From: Nitrospira sp.
Lineage (GTDB): Bacteria; Nitrospirota; Thermodesulfovibrionia; Thermodesulfovibrionales; Dissulfurispiraceae
DNA length: 56,621 nucleotides
Direction: 5' to 3'
NCBI GenBank assembly: GCA_002634385.1
Contig: NSJL01000023.1
Coordinates: 1-56,621, forward strand
In this document: in pieces, positions 35,587 through 44,547 of the stretch
Position numbering within the stretch: the first letter of the stretch is position 1
Layout: every line of letters starts with the position of its first letter
Notes under the pieces: model-generated
Seen by the model: only the letters and a program-made list of their open reading frames with translations
Databases searched by the model: none
What the model was told of the DNA's origin: nothing
Program-made: the position numbers and the translations under genes

Positions 35587-36825
35587 CTACTCTCTCCTCC
35601 CCCTGTGGCGGCGGTACAGGAACAGAAAGCTCAGGGGTGCGGCAAGGGAGTGAAAAAGGAATATGGCATACAAGTAAACGGAAAGGGTGGAGGAGAAAGC
35701 TTCAAGGCAGATGAAATATCCCGCAAGGATCCCCCAGAGCCAGAGCCCCTCCTTCCGCCCCCCTATGGCGCTTTTGTAGTTGGCTATCTGGAGGTGCAGG
35801 GCAAGGGGTGTCAGGGAGAGGAGATACCAGGGAGCGAAAGCGGCCACATTCCTGTATTGGGGGCCGAAGAGGAGGGCGATAAAGGGCTCCCCGGCGACCA
35901 GCAGGAAGAGGAACCCCGCACAAAACAGCAGCAATACCCCCTTCACCCCAAGGAGAAACGTGCGCAGCCCCCTCTTGTCCCGCCCTCCCTCCACCAGCCG
36001 AGGGTAGAGAACAGAGGAGAGGGCAACCGAAAAGAGCAGGAGTCCTTTCCCGATGAGGGCGGCAGCCGCATACATGCCGGCCTCATCGGGAGAAAAAAGC
36101 CTTTTTATCAGGAGCGTATCGAGTTCGGTAAAAAGGCCGACGGGCAGGGCGATGAGAAAGACCTTTCCCGCAATGGTGGATGCGCTCCCCTTGCTGTCGC
36201 CGTTCTGCAGCCTGCGGGTATACCCTTCCTCAATTTTTTCTCCTCTGCGCAGGACCAGGACAAAAAGGACCAACGCTCCCGCGGCAACGCTCCAGAACGC
36301 CCCTGCGCTCCCGAACCCTGCAAGGAGGAGGAAGCTCCCGCAGGCAGCCCTGACAAGCATTTCAAGGGTATCGGCATAGGAAATATCTCTGAAGTGTTCC
36401 AAAGACACGAGCAGCCCGCGGTATATGCCCGCCATTCCCCAGATGAAGAGGGTAAGGCCGAGGAAGAGAAAGAGTTTCCTGTTCCCGGCATGGAGGAAAT
36501 GCTCAAAGAGAGGGGCCAGGAGGACCGTCCCCAGACCGAGACCGAGAGAAAGAGCGGTCCCCAGTCTGAAGGAGAAACGCCGTATCTCTCCGAAATCCCT
36601 TCCTTCCCCTCTCCCCAGCACCGCAACTCGCGCCACCGCCGTAGCCAGCACCGGCACCGGCCGGGAAAGGGTGAAAAGCAGAGTGTAGAGCACGGTGAAC
36701 TCCGCGTAGAGAGGGGGGCCGAGTTTTCTGCTCGCCACCGCATGGAAGAGATAGCCGAAGAGGTTTGTGAGCAGGAAGGCGCCCGATGTATAGAGAAAGT
36801 TCCTGCCGAGTACCTCCTTTTTCAT
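35587..36825 (-). CDS. Oligosaccharide flippase (MATE/MOP superfamily, Wzx-like)
   Basis: A 412-aa integral membrane protein with about 12 hydrophobic segments. The N-terminus LGRNFLYTSGAFLLTNLFGYLFHAV and the following RKLGPPLYAEFTVLYTLL are typical of polysaccharide-type flippases that move lipid-linked oligosaccharides across the inner membrane. The central LFTELDTLLIKRLFSPDEAGMYAAA also fits the family. It is the last gene of the glycan operon; inferred substrate is the lipid-linked glycan made by the upstream glycosyltransferases and used by the STT3 protein. Confidence 0.85.
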   Translation of the reverse strand: MKKEVLGRNFLYTSGAFLLTNLFGYLFHAVASRKLGPPLYAEFTVLYTLLFTLSRPVPVLATAVARVAVLGRGEGRDFGEIRRFSFRLGTALSLGLGLGTVLLAPLFEHFLHAGNRKLFLFLGLTLFIWGMAGIYRGLLVSLEHFRDISYADTLEMLVRAACGSFLLLAGFGSAGAFWSVAAGALVLFVLVLRRGEKIEEGYTRRLQNGDSKGSASTIAGKVFLIALPVGLFTELDTLLIKRLFSPDEAGMYAAAALIGKGLLLFSVALSSVLYPRLVEGGRDKRGLRTFLLGVKGVLLLFCAGFLFLLVAGEPFIALLFGPQYRNVAAFAPWYLLSLTPLALHLQIANYKSAIGGRKEGLWLWGILAGYFICLEAFSSTLSVYLYAIFLFHSLAAPLSFLFLYRRHRGRRE

Positions 36826-36855
36826 TCCTGCTCCCTCTCCCTTCTGAAACTTTCT

Positions 36856-38028
36856 TTATGTTATATGAAGGAATACTATTTCCGGGTCGCAATTGATACG
36901 CAGGGGGAGTCCCACATACCCGATCCCCGAGGTGAGCAGGACCGGTGGAGCGCCCGCACCGGGCAGGGTGACTCCGGGCTGAAAACGCATGTCCGCCTGG
37001 TTCACCAGGGGACCGATGCCGGGGATACGGACCTGGCCCCCGTGGGTATGTCCGGCAAGGACGAGGGAGAGCTGTCCCTTCTGCTCCTCTCCGAGAGTGA
37101 GAACCAGATCGGGGTTATGCGTCAGCAAGATGCCTCTTTCCCCCGGGCCCAGGGTGCTGAGAGAGGGGCATCTCCCCCCCTCGCGCTCCAGATCCCTGGC
37201 CCCTGCCAGGGGAATCCCGTTGGGAAGACGGCCCACTCTGTCCCGCAGAACCGTCACTCCCCATTCCCCGAGAAGAGAGGCGACCCTCTCCCCGTTGCTC
37301 AGGATGTCGTGGTTGCCCAGGACTCCAATGACAGGGCAGAGGGATTGTATGTCCCTGATAAACCACTCAATATCCCTGAGATCCCGCCACCGGTGGTCCA
37401 CCCAGTCACCGCCCACGAGGAAGCAGCCGGGGGCATGCTTCCGGGTCTCCGCCACTATCTGTTCCAGAACGGGCCGGGAGAGGAAATGCCCCGCGTGCAG
37501 GTCGGAAATGAAGGCGGCAGTCAGGGGAGGGGCCGTCTGCAGGGCGAAGGAGTAGTGCCGTACCGTGAGCTGCTTTTTCGGCAGGAGCAGGGGCTTTCCG
37601 AAAAGCCCTGCATCGAGGAGCACCGCCGAGGAAACGAGGACCGCATCGTGCAGCAGTCTCCTGCGGTTGCTGTCAAAGGACAGGATGCCGGCTCCCGCTG
37701 TTTTCCTGCGCAGTAGCCGTACAAGCTGCACCAGTCCCGCAAGGCAGAGGAGCGGGTTGACGAACCAGAGAAAGAAGTAGAGAGCCCCGATCCGCGCGGC
37801 GGAAATCCCCTCCGCATTTCCGCGGACAGGAAGAAAAGTGTAAAGAAAACCGACGATCACCGCAGAGAGGGAGAGCAGGAGCAGCACCCTCTTTCCCGGG
37901 CCTTCCCGGCGGACTCCCCTTCCTATTCTGACGGCCAGGGAAAAAAAACCGGCGGTCCACAGAAGCACTGCGACCAGCGCCAGAGGAAAGAACCACCCGC
38001 TCACTCCGCTCCAATGCAGGACTCCCAT
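36856..38028 (-). CDS. Membrane-anchored calcineurin-like metallophosphoesterase
   Basis: A 390-aa protein with about four N-terminal transmembrane segments (residues ~5-110) and a cytoplasmic-type metallophosphoesterase domain. Metal-binding motifs in order are ISDLHAGH (~175), GGDWVDH (~207), LGNHD (~238), THNPD and GHTHGGQ (~335). The fold is like YkuE/LpxH-type enzymes, but the substrate is unknown. It is 2 bp downstream of the HEAT-repeat gene and 30 bp before the flippase. Confidence 0.88.
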   Translation of the reverse strand: MGVLHWSGVSGWFFPLALVAVLLWTAGFFSLAVRIGRGVRREGPGKRVLLLLSLSAVIVGFLYTFLPVRGNAEGISAARIGALYFFLWFVNPLLCLAGLVQLVRLLRRKTAGAGILSFDSNRRRLLHDAVLVSSAVLLDAGLFGKPLLLPKKQLTVRHYSFALQTAPPLTAAFISDLHAGHFLSRPVLEQIVAETRKHAPGCFLVGGDWVDHRWRDLRDIEWFIRDIQSLCPVIGVLGNHDILSNGERVASLLGEWGVTVLRDRVGRLPNGIPLAGARDLEREGGRCPSLSTLGPGERGILLTHNPDLVLTLGEEQKGQLSLVLAGHTHGGQVRIPGIGPLVNQADMRFQPGVTLPGAGAPPVLLTSGIGYVGLPLRINCDPEIVFLHIT

Positions 38029-38030
38029 AC

Positions 38031-38750
38031 CTATTGCTCAAGGGTATGCAGGGCTTCCCGTGCTTTCTGCCTGACCGTCTCCGAGGGGAAAGTTTCCGAA
38101 ACATGCTCCAGCGCGTTGCGGGAGGAGGGGGAACGGAGCCTTCCCAGCGCCTCCGTTACGGGCAGGAGTACCGTCTCGTTGGTCTCTTTCTGCAGGCAAT
38201 ACACCAGGTCGGGGACGAGCCCTTCGTTTCCGAAAAAGCCCGCTGCCCGGGCGGCTGCGTGCTTGGTATGCTGGTCCCCGTACCGCAGGAAGCGGCGGAG
38301 GAGTTCCGTCACCTTTGCATTGCCGGGAGGGGCTGTCCGCCCCAGGGCGATGAGAAGCTCTTTCCGGTACAGGAGACTACCCCGCAGGATGAGGGATACT
38401 AATACATCCGCTATTCGATCCGCTGCCCGGTCTGTCATCTGATCGGAAGGCTCCGCGGATGCGCAGTCGCAGAGGACCCCTGCGGTGAATGCTTTCAGGG
38501 CATGGGGAATGCGGGCTCCCAGGACCTCCTTCAGCACCGCCTTCACTTCTTCACCTCTCTGCCCATCCATTTGCCCATATATATGATAGAAGAGCTGCAG
38601 CAGTGCCCCCTTGCGGACCTCCTCCGTCTCCCCTTCGGACAGTACGATACGGGACAATACGTCGGGGGAGAGGGTCTGTTCCCTTTCCACCCGTCCTCCC
38701 GCAGTATAGGATGCGAAACTCTCCTGGAGATACTCCCTTGCTTCTTTCAC
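38031..38750 (-). CDS. HEAT-repeat-like protein
   Basis: A 239-aa all-helical protein with repeated amphipathic pairs. A recognisable PBS-lyase/HEAT-type repeat is HTKHAAARAAGFFGNEGLVPDLVYCL, followed by LLPVTEALGRLRSPSSRNALE. No signal peptide is visible. It sits between the radical SAM/SPASM gene (19 bp) and the metallophosphoesterase. A scaffold role is likely for the fold, but its partner is unknown. Confidence 0.72.
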   Translation of the reverse strand: MKEAREYLQESFASYTAGGRVEREQTLSPDVLSRIVLSEGETEEVRKGALLQLFYHIYGQMDGQRGEEVKAVLKEVLGARIPHALKAFTAGVLCDCASAEPSDQMTDRAADRIADVLVSLILRGSLLYRKELLIALGRTAPPGNAKVTELLRRFLRYGDQHTKHAAARAAGFFGNEGLVPDLVYCLQKETNETVLLPVTEALGRLRSPSSRNALEHVSETFPSETVRQKAREALHTLEQ

Positions 38751-38769
38751 GCTCTCTCCCTTTCTGCTC

Positions 38770-40230
38770 TTAAAGGTCCCACCGGATGCCGTTCTTCAAG
38801 GCCCTCCGCGAGTTGTCGTACCCCCGGCAGTTCACGCAGAAGCCGGGCACCGGCTTGGTGTCGTCGTTGATGATGCTCCTGAATTCGCGGTATCTCCTGC
38901 TCTCCCAGATCTCCCGGAAGCTCTGGGTGAATACGTTCCCGAAGGCGCTGGAGTGGAGGTATTCCCTGTTGTTGCTCATCAGCACCGTGCAGCAGGGGAT
39001 CACGTCCCCGCCCATGAGAATATAGGGCTCCAGCCAGCAGATGCACTGGGAGGAGGGCGGGTTCTGGGTGGGCTCGATGTGGCTCATGATGACGTTGAAG
39101 TCGCAGGTCCGCGCCTTTTCGATGGTCTCCCGGTAGATATCGTAGGGAACCGTGTTCACGAAGTTCTGCTCGTTTTCGTCGAAATTGAGGACCCCCACGA
39201 AGTCGAGCCGCGCCCCCCTCCCGATCGCCTCAGCGCCCCCGAAGCTCTTCACCAGGTCCACGAACCGGGGCATCTCGTGGACATTGTCGTTGGTCACCAC
39301 CATGCGGAAGTTCAGCTCGGGGAGGTCCAGCCCCATCGCCTTTTTCTTTTCGATGAATTTCCGTATGTTCCGCACCACCCGGTCGAAGTCGCAGCCGATC
39401 CGCACCGGATTGTAGGTCTCCGGGGACGCGCCGTCGATGGAGATATAGATTCCCGCCACGTCCCTCTTCAGGATCTCGTCCATGTCTTTCTCGGTGAGAT
39501 CGTCGAAATGGTCCACGAAGTAGTGGGGGATGTTTCGCTTCCGGTTCTCCTCCATGATCCCGAAAAAGTCGGGGTTCAGGAAGGAGCTCCCTTCTCCCGT
39601 GGTGTGCACCCAGGTGAGATCGAACTGGTCGATGATGTGCCGGTACTCCTCCAGGGTGAGGTGGCGCTGCTCCTGCGTGATCCCCCAATGGGTGTGTTCG
39701 CAATGCGTGCACTTTTTGTTGCAGATGGTCGTGATCTCGATCTCCACCCAGCGGGGCAGGGGGGCAAGGGCGGGAAAGCGCCGGATGAGGGGTCCCGCAA
39801 GGAAGTACGCGGCTGCCCCGGCCCCCTCTCCCACCGGCACGAAGAGCTTCGTGCCCATGAACTTCCTTAGGGCGGTTGCCCCGTATTTCCGGTAGAGGGA
39901 GAAGGCGGTCTTCGAATAGGCGACGAACATGTTCCACGCGCTCCGGAGGAGGTACTTCCCCCCGAACATCTTCGTGGTCGTGTAGATGCCTCCCGGAAGG
40001 AGGGACATCCACCACCGGTGCTTCCCGATCTCCTCATCCACCCGGAAGAGGTTCTTTTTCTCCCTCTCCGATACCTTTGATGTGTCAATTTCGGACCAGT
40101 CCGTATTGATGTCGCCGAACTGGAGATTGGCCCTCCACGGCGGCGCCGGCTCGCTTGCGGGCGAGACCCTGCCCGCGGTGACGAAGTAGTCCTGTAGGCG
40201 GCCTTCCCGCCGCGCGTCAGTTGTATCCAT
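38770..40230 (-). CDS. Radical SAM/SPASM-type protein in the glycan operon
   Basis: A 486-aa radical SAM enzyme. The [4Fe-4S] motif CNKKCTHC is in IEITTICNKKCTHCEHTHWG near residue 175. The TIM-barrel segment includes GIYISIDGASPETYNPVRIG. A C-terminal SPASM/Twitch-like cluster region has CICWLEPYILMGGDVIPCC and GFCVNCRGYDN. The N-terminal ~165 residues are an unassigned extension. It overlaps the GT4 gene by 14 bp. SPASM proteins often modify peptides or sugars; here a glycan or pilin target is inferred. Confidence 0.87.
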   Translation of the reverse strand: MDTTDARREGRLQDYFVTAGRVSPASEPAPPWRANLQFGDINTDWSEIDTSKVSEREKKNLFRVDEEIGKHRWWMSLLPGGIYTTTKMFGGKYLLRSAWNMFVAYSKTAFSLYRKYGATALRKFMGTKLFVPVGEGAGAAAYFLAGPLIRRFPALAPLPRWVEIEITTICNKKCTHCEHTHWGITQEQRHLTLEEYRHIIDQFDLTWVHTTGEGSSFLNPDFFGIMEENRKRNIPHYFVDHFDDLTEKDMDEILKRDVAGIYISIDGASPETYNPVRIGCDFDRVVRNIRKFIEKKKAMGLDLPELNFRMVVTNDNVHEMPRFVDLVKSFGGAEAIGRGARLDFVGVLNFDENEQNFVNTVPYDIYRETIEKARTCDFNVIMSHIEPTQNPPSSQCICWLEPYILMGGDVIPCCTVLMSNNREYLHSSAFGNVFTQSFREIWESRRYREFRSIINDDTKPVPGFCVNCRGYDNSRRALKNGIRWDL

Positions 40231-41512
40231 GTCTTCCTTTCCTCATCTCCTCGTAAAGCTGCAGCGTTTCCCGGGCAATCCTGCCGGAATCGCACTTCTC
40301 CTGAATGAATTTCCGCGCCGCGCCCCCCACCGCGGCCGCCAGGGAGGGGTCCGTGAGCAGGCGGACAACCTTTCTGCCGAACTCTTCCGGCGAATACGCA
40401 TCGGCGAGAAACCCCGTCTCCCCTTCCGTGATGAACTCCGGGATCCCCCCCAGGTTGCTCGCCACCACCGGCTTCCCGAGGAGCATCGCCTCGACCATGA
40501 TCAGGGGGGACATGTTCTCGTACTGCTCGGGGATCACCAGGACCCCGATCTTCCGGAGGTACTGTTGCACCACCCGGGGCGGCTGATGTCCGAGAAAAAC
40601 GACACAGTCTCTCAATTTGTGCTCTTCGATAAGGGACTGGAATTTTCTCTCGTACTCCCCGGAGAATTTTGCCCTCCCCCCTATCACGTAGAGCACCGCG
40701 TCGGGGACGGCCTTCCGCACGTACCGCATGGCGTCGATGGCGATATGGACCCCCTTCCGATCGTTGAGCCAGCCCGCGAAGAGGATGCTGTTCCGGGCGA
40801 CGTCAGGGGCAGCGGCGTCCGCTTCGCCGTCCGCATATTCGATGGGGAGGGTGAGGGGCACCACCCGTATCTTCTCCCCGTTGATGCCATACCTCTTCAG
40901 AACGCCGGCGGAGTGGCCGGAGAGGACCACGAACCGGTCCACCAGGTCGAAACAACTGTCGAAGACCTCTCTCCGGACGCCGAGGAGACGCTTCTGCAGG
41001 GAGGAGAAGCTTTTGGGGAGGCACTGGAGGCAGCGGGTTCCGTGGGCCTCCGCGCAGAAGGAGTTGTCCGGCAGGAGGAGCATGGCCTTCGGGCAGAACA
41101 GCCAGTAGTCGTAGACGGACAGGCAGAGGGGGATGCCCTGCCGGAACGTCTCCCTGACGAGGGAGAAGGTGAGGAACTGGAAGTTATGGAAATGGACCAC
41201 GTCGGGCTTCTCTTTCCGCAGAAGCCGCCTGAAGGACGAGCGGGCCAGGGGGTCGTACTGGAACGCATACCACTTTACCGCCTCCGCGTACAGGGAAAAG
41301 CCCTTCGGTACATAGTCCTCCAGTACGGGGAGGGGGTGTACGGGAAAGGGCATCTTCTCCGTTACGCTCCCGGCATCGAAGCGCTTCGTCGCCACCGCTA
41401 CCTCGTGGCCCCCGTCGGAAAGCATCCGGGCGGTGCGGTAGCACGCCTGCTCCGCGCCCCCGACATGCCGGTGGGTTCCCCTGAAGTAGTTGGTGACATG
41501 GAGGACCTTCAT
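40217..41512 (-). CDS. Glycosyltransferase family 4
   Basis: A 431-aa GT-B-fold glycosyltransferase. The N-terminal acceptor domain begins VLHVTNYFRGTHRHVGGAEQ with the glycine-rich GGAE loop. The C-terminal nucleotide-sugar domain has SILFAGWLNDRKGVHIAIDAM, VIGGRAKFSGEYERKFQSL and the EX7E-type segment EQYENMSPLIMVEAMLLGKP. A cysteine-rich insertion (CLSVYDYWLFCPKAMLLLPDNSFC region) fits GT4 members. ATG 41512 overlaps the nucleotidyltransferase stop by 4 bp. Confidence 0.92.
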   Translation of the reverse strand: MKVLHVTNYFRGTHRHVGGAEQACYRTARMLSDGGHEVAVATKRFDAGSVTEKMPFPVHPLPVLEDYVPKGFSLYAEAVKWYAFQYDPLARSSFRRLLRKEKPDVVHFHNFQFLTFSLVRETFRQGIPLCLSVYDYWLFCPKAMLLLPDNSFCAEAHGTRCLQCLPKSFSSLQKRLLGVRREVFDSCFDLVDRFVVLSGHSAGVLKRYGINGEKIRVVPLTLPIEYADGEADAAAPDVARNSILFAGWLNDRKGVHIAIDAMRYVRKAVPDAVLYVIGGRAKFSGEYERKFQSLIEEHKLRDCVVFLGHQPPRVVQQYLRKIGVLVIPEQYENMSPLIMVEAMLLGKPVVASNLGGIPEFITEGETGFLADAYSPEEFGRKVVRLLTDPSLAAAVGGAARKFIQEKCDSGRIARETLQLYEEMRKGRHGYN

Positions 41513-42264
41513 GCCCGGCAGACCCGGTGGGGTGAAGGGATTTCCGGCCAGGAGCGTTCCATGCTCTCGAGCTCCGTCTTCGTGTTCACATTGATATAGT
41601 GCTCGGAGATAAAAAAGGACCGCACCATGCGGCCGTCGTCGATGGCGCACTGGATCAGGTCGGGCAGCTCCTTCTCGTTGCGGATATGGTGCAGGGGGAC
41701 CTTGGGGATGTAGGAGAGGATCCCGTTCCTGAAAATGCAGTTCCCCGTTCCCATGATATCGTTCACCGCGCGCTCGGGCTTTTCGATGAGGCGGTAGACG
41801 ATGCCGCTTTCGCTCTGGATGATCGCGTAGGTCTTCCTGATCTGCTCGGGGTCTTTCTGGCGCAGCACCCCGCAGACCACAAAGGCGTTCTCCCGGTAAA
41901 AGGTGTCGATCATTTCGTCGTACCGGCCGTTCAGGATGACCTCGTCCCCCAGGAAGAGGAAGAAATCCTCTCCGTCGAGGTCGGGGAGGGCGGTCTCGAT
42001 GGCGCTGACGAGGCCCCTCCGCTCATGCTGAATGCGGTACCGTATCCTCTTCCCGTTGAAACTGATGCCGTAATGATTGATGATGGACTCGGCCTGGTAC
42101 CCCACCAGCAGAACGATCTCGCCGATCCGGGGGATGGACGAAGCCGCTTCGAGGCTGTATTCCACCAGCGGTTTCCCCCGGAGGGAGATGAGGCACTTGT
42201 TCCTGTCCTCGGAGAGTTCCTCCATCCTCCTGCCCCTTCCCCCTGCCAGAATCAATGCTTTCAT
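41509..42264 (-). CDS. Sugar nucleotidyltransferase (RmlA/GlmU-like)
   Basis: A 251-aa NTP-transferase that would activate a sugar phosphate to a nucleotide sugar. The signature loop is MKALILAGGRGRRMEEL at the N-terminus, followed by NKCLISLRGKPLVEYSLEA. A metal-binding Asp is in FFLFLGDEVIL. The C-terminal segment DIMGTGNCIFRNGIL is typical of RmlA-like domains. GGAAAGG precedes ATG 42264. It is 14 bp downstream of the SDR gene and overlaps GT4. Confidence 0.9.
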   Translation of the reverse strand: MKALILAGGRGRRMEELSEDRNKCLISLRGKPLVEYSLEAASSIPRIGEIVLLVGYQAESIINHYGISFNGKRIRYRIQHERRGLVSAIETALPDLDGEDFFLFLGDEVILNGRYDEMIDTFYRENAFVVCGVLRQKDPEQIRKTYAIIQSESGIVYRLIEKPERAVNDIMGTGNCIFRNGILSYIPKVPLHHIRNEKELPDLIQCAIDDGRMVRSFFISEHYINVNTKTELESMERSWPEIPSPHRVCRA

Positions 42265-42278
42265 GACGCCACCCTTTC

Positions 42279-43310
42279 CTATCTTTCTCCCAGTATGTTC
42301 CGGTTCTCCCTGATCCAGTCCAGCAGCCTGCCGATCCCTTCCCGCGGCATGACCCGGGGCTCCCAGCCCAGGTCCCTCTTCGCCCTGCCGATGTTGCAGA
42401 TGAAATACCGGAGGTCCCCGTGCCTGTCGGGGCCGAAGCGCACCTCCGGCCTCGCGCCGTTCAGCTCTTCGAGGATATCGATGCATTCCAGGAGGGAGAG
42501 TGCCGTTGCGGTCCCCCCGCCGATATTGTAGATCCCCGGCCTCCGGGTCCGGTAGAAGGCGTCGAACGCCTCGCAGACGTCGGTGGCGTAGATGATGTCC
42601 CGCACCTGTTTCCCCTTTCCGAAGATCGTGAGGGGCCAGCCGAGCACGCTCCGGATCGCGAAGTTCGCCACCCACCCGTGGTCCTCGCCGCCGAACTGCC
42701 GGGTGCCGTAGATGCCGGTAAGGCGGAAGCTGGAGGCCTCGACCCGGTACGTATCGATGTAGACCCGGACATAGACGTCCCCCGCCGCCTTGGAGGCATG
42801 CAGGGGGGTGAGGGTCCCTTCGAGGGTGGGGTGCATCTCGTCGATCTCCGCCGGCTCACGCAGGTAGCGGGTGTCCCCTTCCGTCAGGGTCTCGTTGATC
42901 CTGTTCCCGTAGACATGGGCCGTGGCGCAGCTCGCTGCGGGGATCTTCAGCTTCCGGGCCGCTTCCAGCACGTTGAACGTGCCCAGTACGTTGGTGGTGA
43001 TGTCCAGCTCCGGGTCCTCCCAACTGATGGTCATGGCGGGCTGCGCCGCGGTATGGACGAGGTAATCGCACCCTGCGGCGTGGTCGAGGAGTTCCTCCCT
43101 GTTCCGTATGTCCGCCTTCACCATGCGCACGCCGAGCCCCGAAAGGAAGTCCCGGTTGTGGGTGCGCGCTGCCTCGGTGGCGAAGCCGGTCCTTTCGAGC
43201 TCGTGCTTCGTCATGTTGTCATAGGAAATCACCTCGGCCCCCTTCCGCGCATAGAACTCGCACACATGGGAACCCAGAAAACCGCATCCTCCCGTAACAA
43301 GAACCTTCAT
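42279..43310 (-). CDS. NAD-dependent epimerase/dehydratase (extended SDR) with altered catalytic motif
   Basis: A 343-aa extended SDR. The NAD loop is VTGGCGFLGSHVCEF. Downstream are HTAAQPAMTISWEDP, the active-site Ser/Thr segment ATAHVYGN, and GLY-rich YNIGGGTATAL. The canonical YxxxK should lie in the segment that reads TPLHASKAAGDVY: the lysine is present but the residue four before it is Leu instead of Tyr. It resembles CDP-paratose-2-epimerase/UDP-sugar epimerases, with a probable role in making the glycan's nucleotide sugar. ATG 43310 has GGAGG 10 bp upstream. Confidence 0.87.
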   Translation of the reverse strand: MKVLVTGGCGFLGSHVCEFYARKGAEVISYDNMTKHELERTGFATEAARTHNRDFLSGLGVRMVKADIRNREELLDHAAGCDYLVHTAAQPAMTISWEDPELDITTNVLGTFNVLEAARKLKIPAASCATAHVYGNRINETLTEGDTRYLREPAEIDEMHPTLEGTLTPLHASKAAGDVYVRVYIDTYRVEASSFRLTGIYGTRQFGGEDHGWVANFAIRSVLGWPLTIFGKGKQVRDIIYATDVCEAFDAFYRTRRPGIYNIGGGTATALSLLECIDILEELNGARPEVRFGPDRHGDLRYFICNIGRAKRDLGWEPRVMPREGIGRLLDWIRENRNILGER

Positions 43311-43353
43311 AAGCAGGTATCCTCCGTACCGATCAATAAGAATCCGTCGTTTT

Positions 43354-44547
43354 TCACCTCTGCTGCTTTTTCTGTACCAGTGTCTGCAGCAGATGCACAA
43401 AGTAAAAGAATATCATATTGCTCCCCGTCCAGAAGAAGAGCATCGCGGTCACAATGAAAATCCAGTGCAGCTCCACCGTCCCGTACTGAACAAAGGTAAC
43501 GAGGCCGGGGAGGACGAGGTATATCCCCGCGCAGAAAAAGATAATCCCGGCCGTCAGCAGGTACGGCATCAGGAACCGGTTCAGGAACCGGGTGATCTTC
43601 CAGGGGCTGCGGTGCTCCTTTTTCCTGATAAGGTCCACCGAGTTGTTCGCCAGCACTCCGAGGAGGATGCAGCTCACCCCTATGGAAGCGAGGGTGATGA
43701 TAGTCGCGATCCGGTAGAAGAGGCCCTCCCGTATCGCATGCGTCGACGCATACGAGCCGATCACCGGGACCGAGAGAAAGAAGGCGAGGGCGATGAGGAA
43801 AAGTCCTGCCAGGGAGAAGAAACGGGCCGGGGCATAGGAGTAGGCGGTTTCCACGATGGCCTTGAGGAACCGGAACCCGTCTTTCACCACACGCAGCTTC
43901 GATTCTCCCTCCCTCTCATAGTAGGGCATGGGGACTTCGAGGATCTTCACCTCCGCATCGAAGGCGGCCACGGAGCTCATGGCCGGGGTGAAGTGGAGCC
44001 CGTCGGGAAGGAGGCTTACCCATTCCAGGCATTCCCGCCGGATGACCCTCATCCCGCTGGCGGAATCATGCACCCTGCTGCCCGACATGATGCTGAGCAG
44101 GAGGGCGTACAGGGCATTCCCCACCCTCCTGACCAGGGGCATCTTCGAGTCCCGGTGGAGCCGTGAGCCGAGGGCGATATTCGCATCGGTCTCCTTCATG
44201 CCGGTCACCAGGCGGGAGAAGAATTCCGGATCGCAGGTCCCGTCCGCATCCATGAAGCTCAGGTAGTCTCCTTTTGCTGCGGCGAAGCCCGTCTTGATGG
44301 CGGCGCCGTACCCCCTGTTCTTCTCGTAGGCGATGAGGCGCACGTCCTTGAATTCTCTGACAATATCCGCGGTCCTGTCGGAGGAGCCGTCGCTCACGAC
44401 GATCAGCTCCACCTCGTCGAGGCGCGTCTGCTCCTTCACCCGGGGCAGGGCCTTCAGGGCGGCCCGGAGGGTGTTGCCGATGGCCTCCTCCTCGTTGTAT
44501 GCGGGAATGATGATGCTCAATATGTTGTTGCACGGTATGGCGCTCAT
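43354..44547 (-). CDS. Family 2 glycosyltransferase with C-terminal membrane domain (DPM1-like)
   Basis: A 397-aa protein. The GT-A domain (residues ~1-235) has LSIIIPAYNEEEAIGNTL, ELIVVSDGSSDRTADIV, the DXD-like FMDADGTCDPEFF, and GSRLHRDSKMPLVRR, matching dolichol/polyprenyl-phosphate sugar transferases. Four transmembrane segments follow (residues ~245-390). This suggests transfer to a polyprenyl phosphate at the membrane. It overlaps the next GT2 gene upstream by 4 bp (ATGA). Confidence 0.9.
   Translation of the reverse strand: MSAIPCNNILSIIIPAYNEEEAIGNTLRAALKALPRVKEQTRLDEVELIVVSDGSSDRTADIVREFKDVRLIAYEKNRGYGAAIKTGFAAAKGDYLSFMDADGTCDPEFFSRLVTGMKETDANIALGSRLHRDSKMPLVRRVGNALYALLLSIMSGSRVHDSASGMRVIRRECLEWVSLLPDGLHFTPAMSSVAAFDAEVKILEVPMPYYEREGESKLRVVKDGFRFLKAIVETAYSYAPARFFSLAGLFLIALAFFLSVPVIGSYASTHAIREGLFYRIATIITLASIGVSCILLGVLANNSVDLIRKKEHRSPWKITRFLNRFLMPYLLTAGIIFFCAGIYLVLPGLVTFVQYGTVELHWIFIVTAMLFFWTGSNMIFFYFVHLLQTLVQKKQQR

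Noticed and set aside
35605..37716. A 703-codon open frame on the plus strand opposite the flippase and metallophosphoesterase
   Set aside because: It has no domain motifs, is rich in Gln/Glu/Gly/Pro, and lies antisense to two recognisable genes; it reflects GC-biased codon use.
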